Translations under genes and position numbers: made by a program | Source of the DNA: Lacticigenium naphthae DSM 19658 | GTDB lineage: Bacteria > Bacillota > Bacilli > Lactobacillales > Carnobacteriaceae_A | DNA length: 64,000 nt | Assembly: GCF_000425865.1 (NCBI RefSeq) | Contig: NZ_AUEG01000003.1 | Location: 109,213 to 173,212 of the forward strand | Reading direction: 5' to 3' | Notes under the pieces: generated by a model | What the model was told of the DNA's origin: nothing | Databases searched by the model: none | What the model saw: the letters and a program-made list of their open reading frames with translations, nothing else | In this document: piece after piece, positions 63,487 through 64,000 of the stretch | How the letters are laid out: every line of letters begins with the position of its first letter | Position numbering within the stretch: position 1 is the stretch's first letter

Positions 63487-64000
63487 TGCGACTATACTAT
63501 CTTTGTGTTTTTCGCTTTCTTTTTCTTCTTCAAATGTTAAGGGTCTGATTTTCTTGTCAATCTTTTCGGTCAACTTGAAACTGATGAAAACACGGGCTCT
63601 CAAGTGAGCGAAATTACGATAACCGTAGCCGCTTCGCTTCATTGTCTTTATCTTATTATTCATGCCTTCTAAATGTCCGTTGGACAAAGTGTAAGTGCAG
63701 GAATTTTCTATTGCATCTAAGTATTTTTCTATTGTCTGGAAGGTGGTCCTAACGTATCTTTTAAGGGGTCTTTCCTTACTGCGTTCGAGTTGATCAACGA
63801 ATTCTTCATAGTTACCAGTAAATAGGTGCCATTTTAGATCATTAATCAAATCATATACCCACTGGAATTGGTCATCGATGGATAAAAGGTAATTGACCAT
63901 CATTTTTTCAGTGACCTGACCATCATAAAGGCGATGGGAAAAGTAGTGCTCAAAATCGACACTCCAGACATTCTTCAGAATGATTTTCCATTGTTTCTTT
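63484..64000 (-). CDS. ISL3-family transposase, C-terminal part (truncated by window)
   Basis: The frame is open to the window edge (about 172 codons visible). From the edge it reads 'KQWKIILKNVWSVDFEHY', then 'YLLSIDDQFQWVYDLINDLK' and 'SNGHLEGMNNKIKTMKRSGY' followed by 'GYRNFAHLRARVFISF'. The Glu in GHLEGMNNKIK is the last acidic residue of the DDE site in ISL3 transposases. The first methionine at 63903 is internal, not the start. The frame is intact here, so the element may be functional. Confidence 0.9.
   Translation of the reverse strand, partial: KKQWKIILKNVWSVDFEHYFSHRLYDGQVTEKMMVNYLLSIDDQFQWVYDLINDLKWHLFTGNYEEFVDQLERSKERPLKRYVRTTFQTIEKYLDAIENSCTYTLSNGHLEGMNNKIKTMKRSGYGYRNFAHLRARVFISFKLTEKIDKKIRPLTFEEEKESEKHKDSIVA

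Larger units (their letters stand above)
63417..64000 (-). mobile_element. ISL3-family insertion sequence, right part (continues past window)
   Basis: The end reads GGTTCTTTGTCAAATCGTGT at 63417-63436, close to the ISL3 terminal repeat (GGCTCTTTGTCAAAT type), followed by the transposase gene transcribed away from the window end towards 63484. The other end and the target duplication lie outside the window. Confidence 0.85.

Overview
The window is about 40% GC with dense, short-spaced genes, strong AAGGAGG-type ribosome sites, TTGACA/TATAAT promoters and many hairpin-plus-T-run terminators. With CadD, FNT, PTS EIIC, RpiR, ROK and OppABCDF genes and no sporulation or respiratory genes, it looks like a chromosomal segment of a low-GC Gram-positive of the order Lactobacillales; Carnobacteriaceae is my best guess (inference). 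No rRNA, tRNA, CRISPR array or prophage was found.

Layout. 1-5.6 kb: small membrane protein, DegV lipid-binding protein, cupin, and three aldo/keto reductase genes in a row, the third broken. 5.8-11.7 kb: oligopeptide uptake operon oppABCDF with a hairpin between oppA and oppB. 12-15.4 kb: YczE-type membrane protein, broken acetyltransferase, cadD, M20 amidohydrolase. 16-18.3 kb: methionine-type ABC importer whose ATPase lacks the usual C-terminal sensor domain. 18.4-22.7 kb: YccF protein and a four-gene ABC-2 type exporter with a lipoprotein. 22.9-28.2 kb: ornithine-cyclodeaminase-like enzyme, GH4 phospho-glucosidase divergent from two RpiR regulators, HAD phosphatase. 28.5-33.6 kb: coiled-coil protein, TetR regulator plus MacB-like exporter, TipA-type MerR regulator, small basic protein. 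33.8-43 kb: pyrG with a CTP-sensing leader, a membrane protein of unknown function, a second HAD phosphatase, D-2-hydroxyacid dehydrogenase, luciferase-like oxidoreductase, purA-purB. 43.4-49.9 kb: SOUL and TraX proteins, an orphan PTS EIIC with a TIM-barrel enzyme, divergent ROK regulator, AAA ATPase. 50-56.5 kb: three-gene ABC-2 exporter, formate/nitrite channel, MarR-GNAT-B3/4 operon. 56.7-57.4 kb: a 13-unit minisatellite. 57.5-60.6 kb: aromatic-amino-acid type ABC importer behind a leader-peptide attenuator. 60.7-64 kb: Na+/H+ antiporter, dicarboxylate/amino-acid symporter, and the end of an ISL3-family insertion sequence running off the window.

The most interesting signal is at 57.5-57.8 kb: a promoter, a 23-codon leader reading frame with a Phe/Tyr cluster (FYFSYF), and mutually exclusive antiterminator and terminator stems ahead of a TrpXYZ-like ABC operon. 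This looks like ribosome-mediated attenuation rather than a T-box. Other regulatory signals are a GGGCTC-start pyrG attenuator, a PurBox centred about 76 bp before the predicted purA start, and clean palindromic operators for the TetR, MarR and ROK regulators. The purB product resembles the eukaryotic-type ADSL subgroup rather than the usual Bacillus-type enzyme, suggesting transfer.
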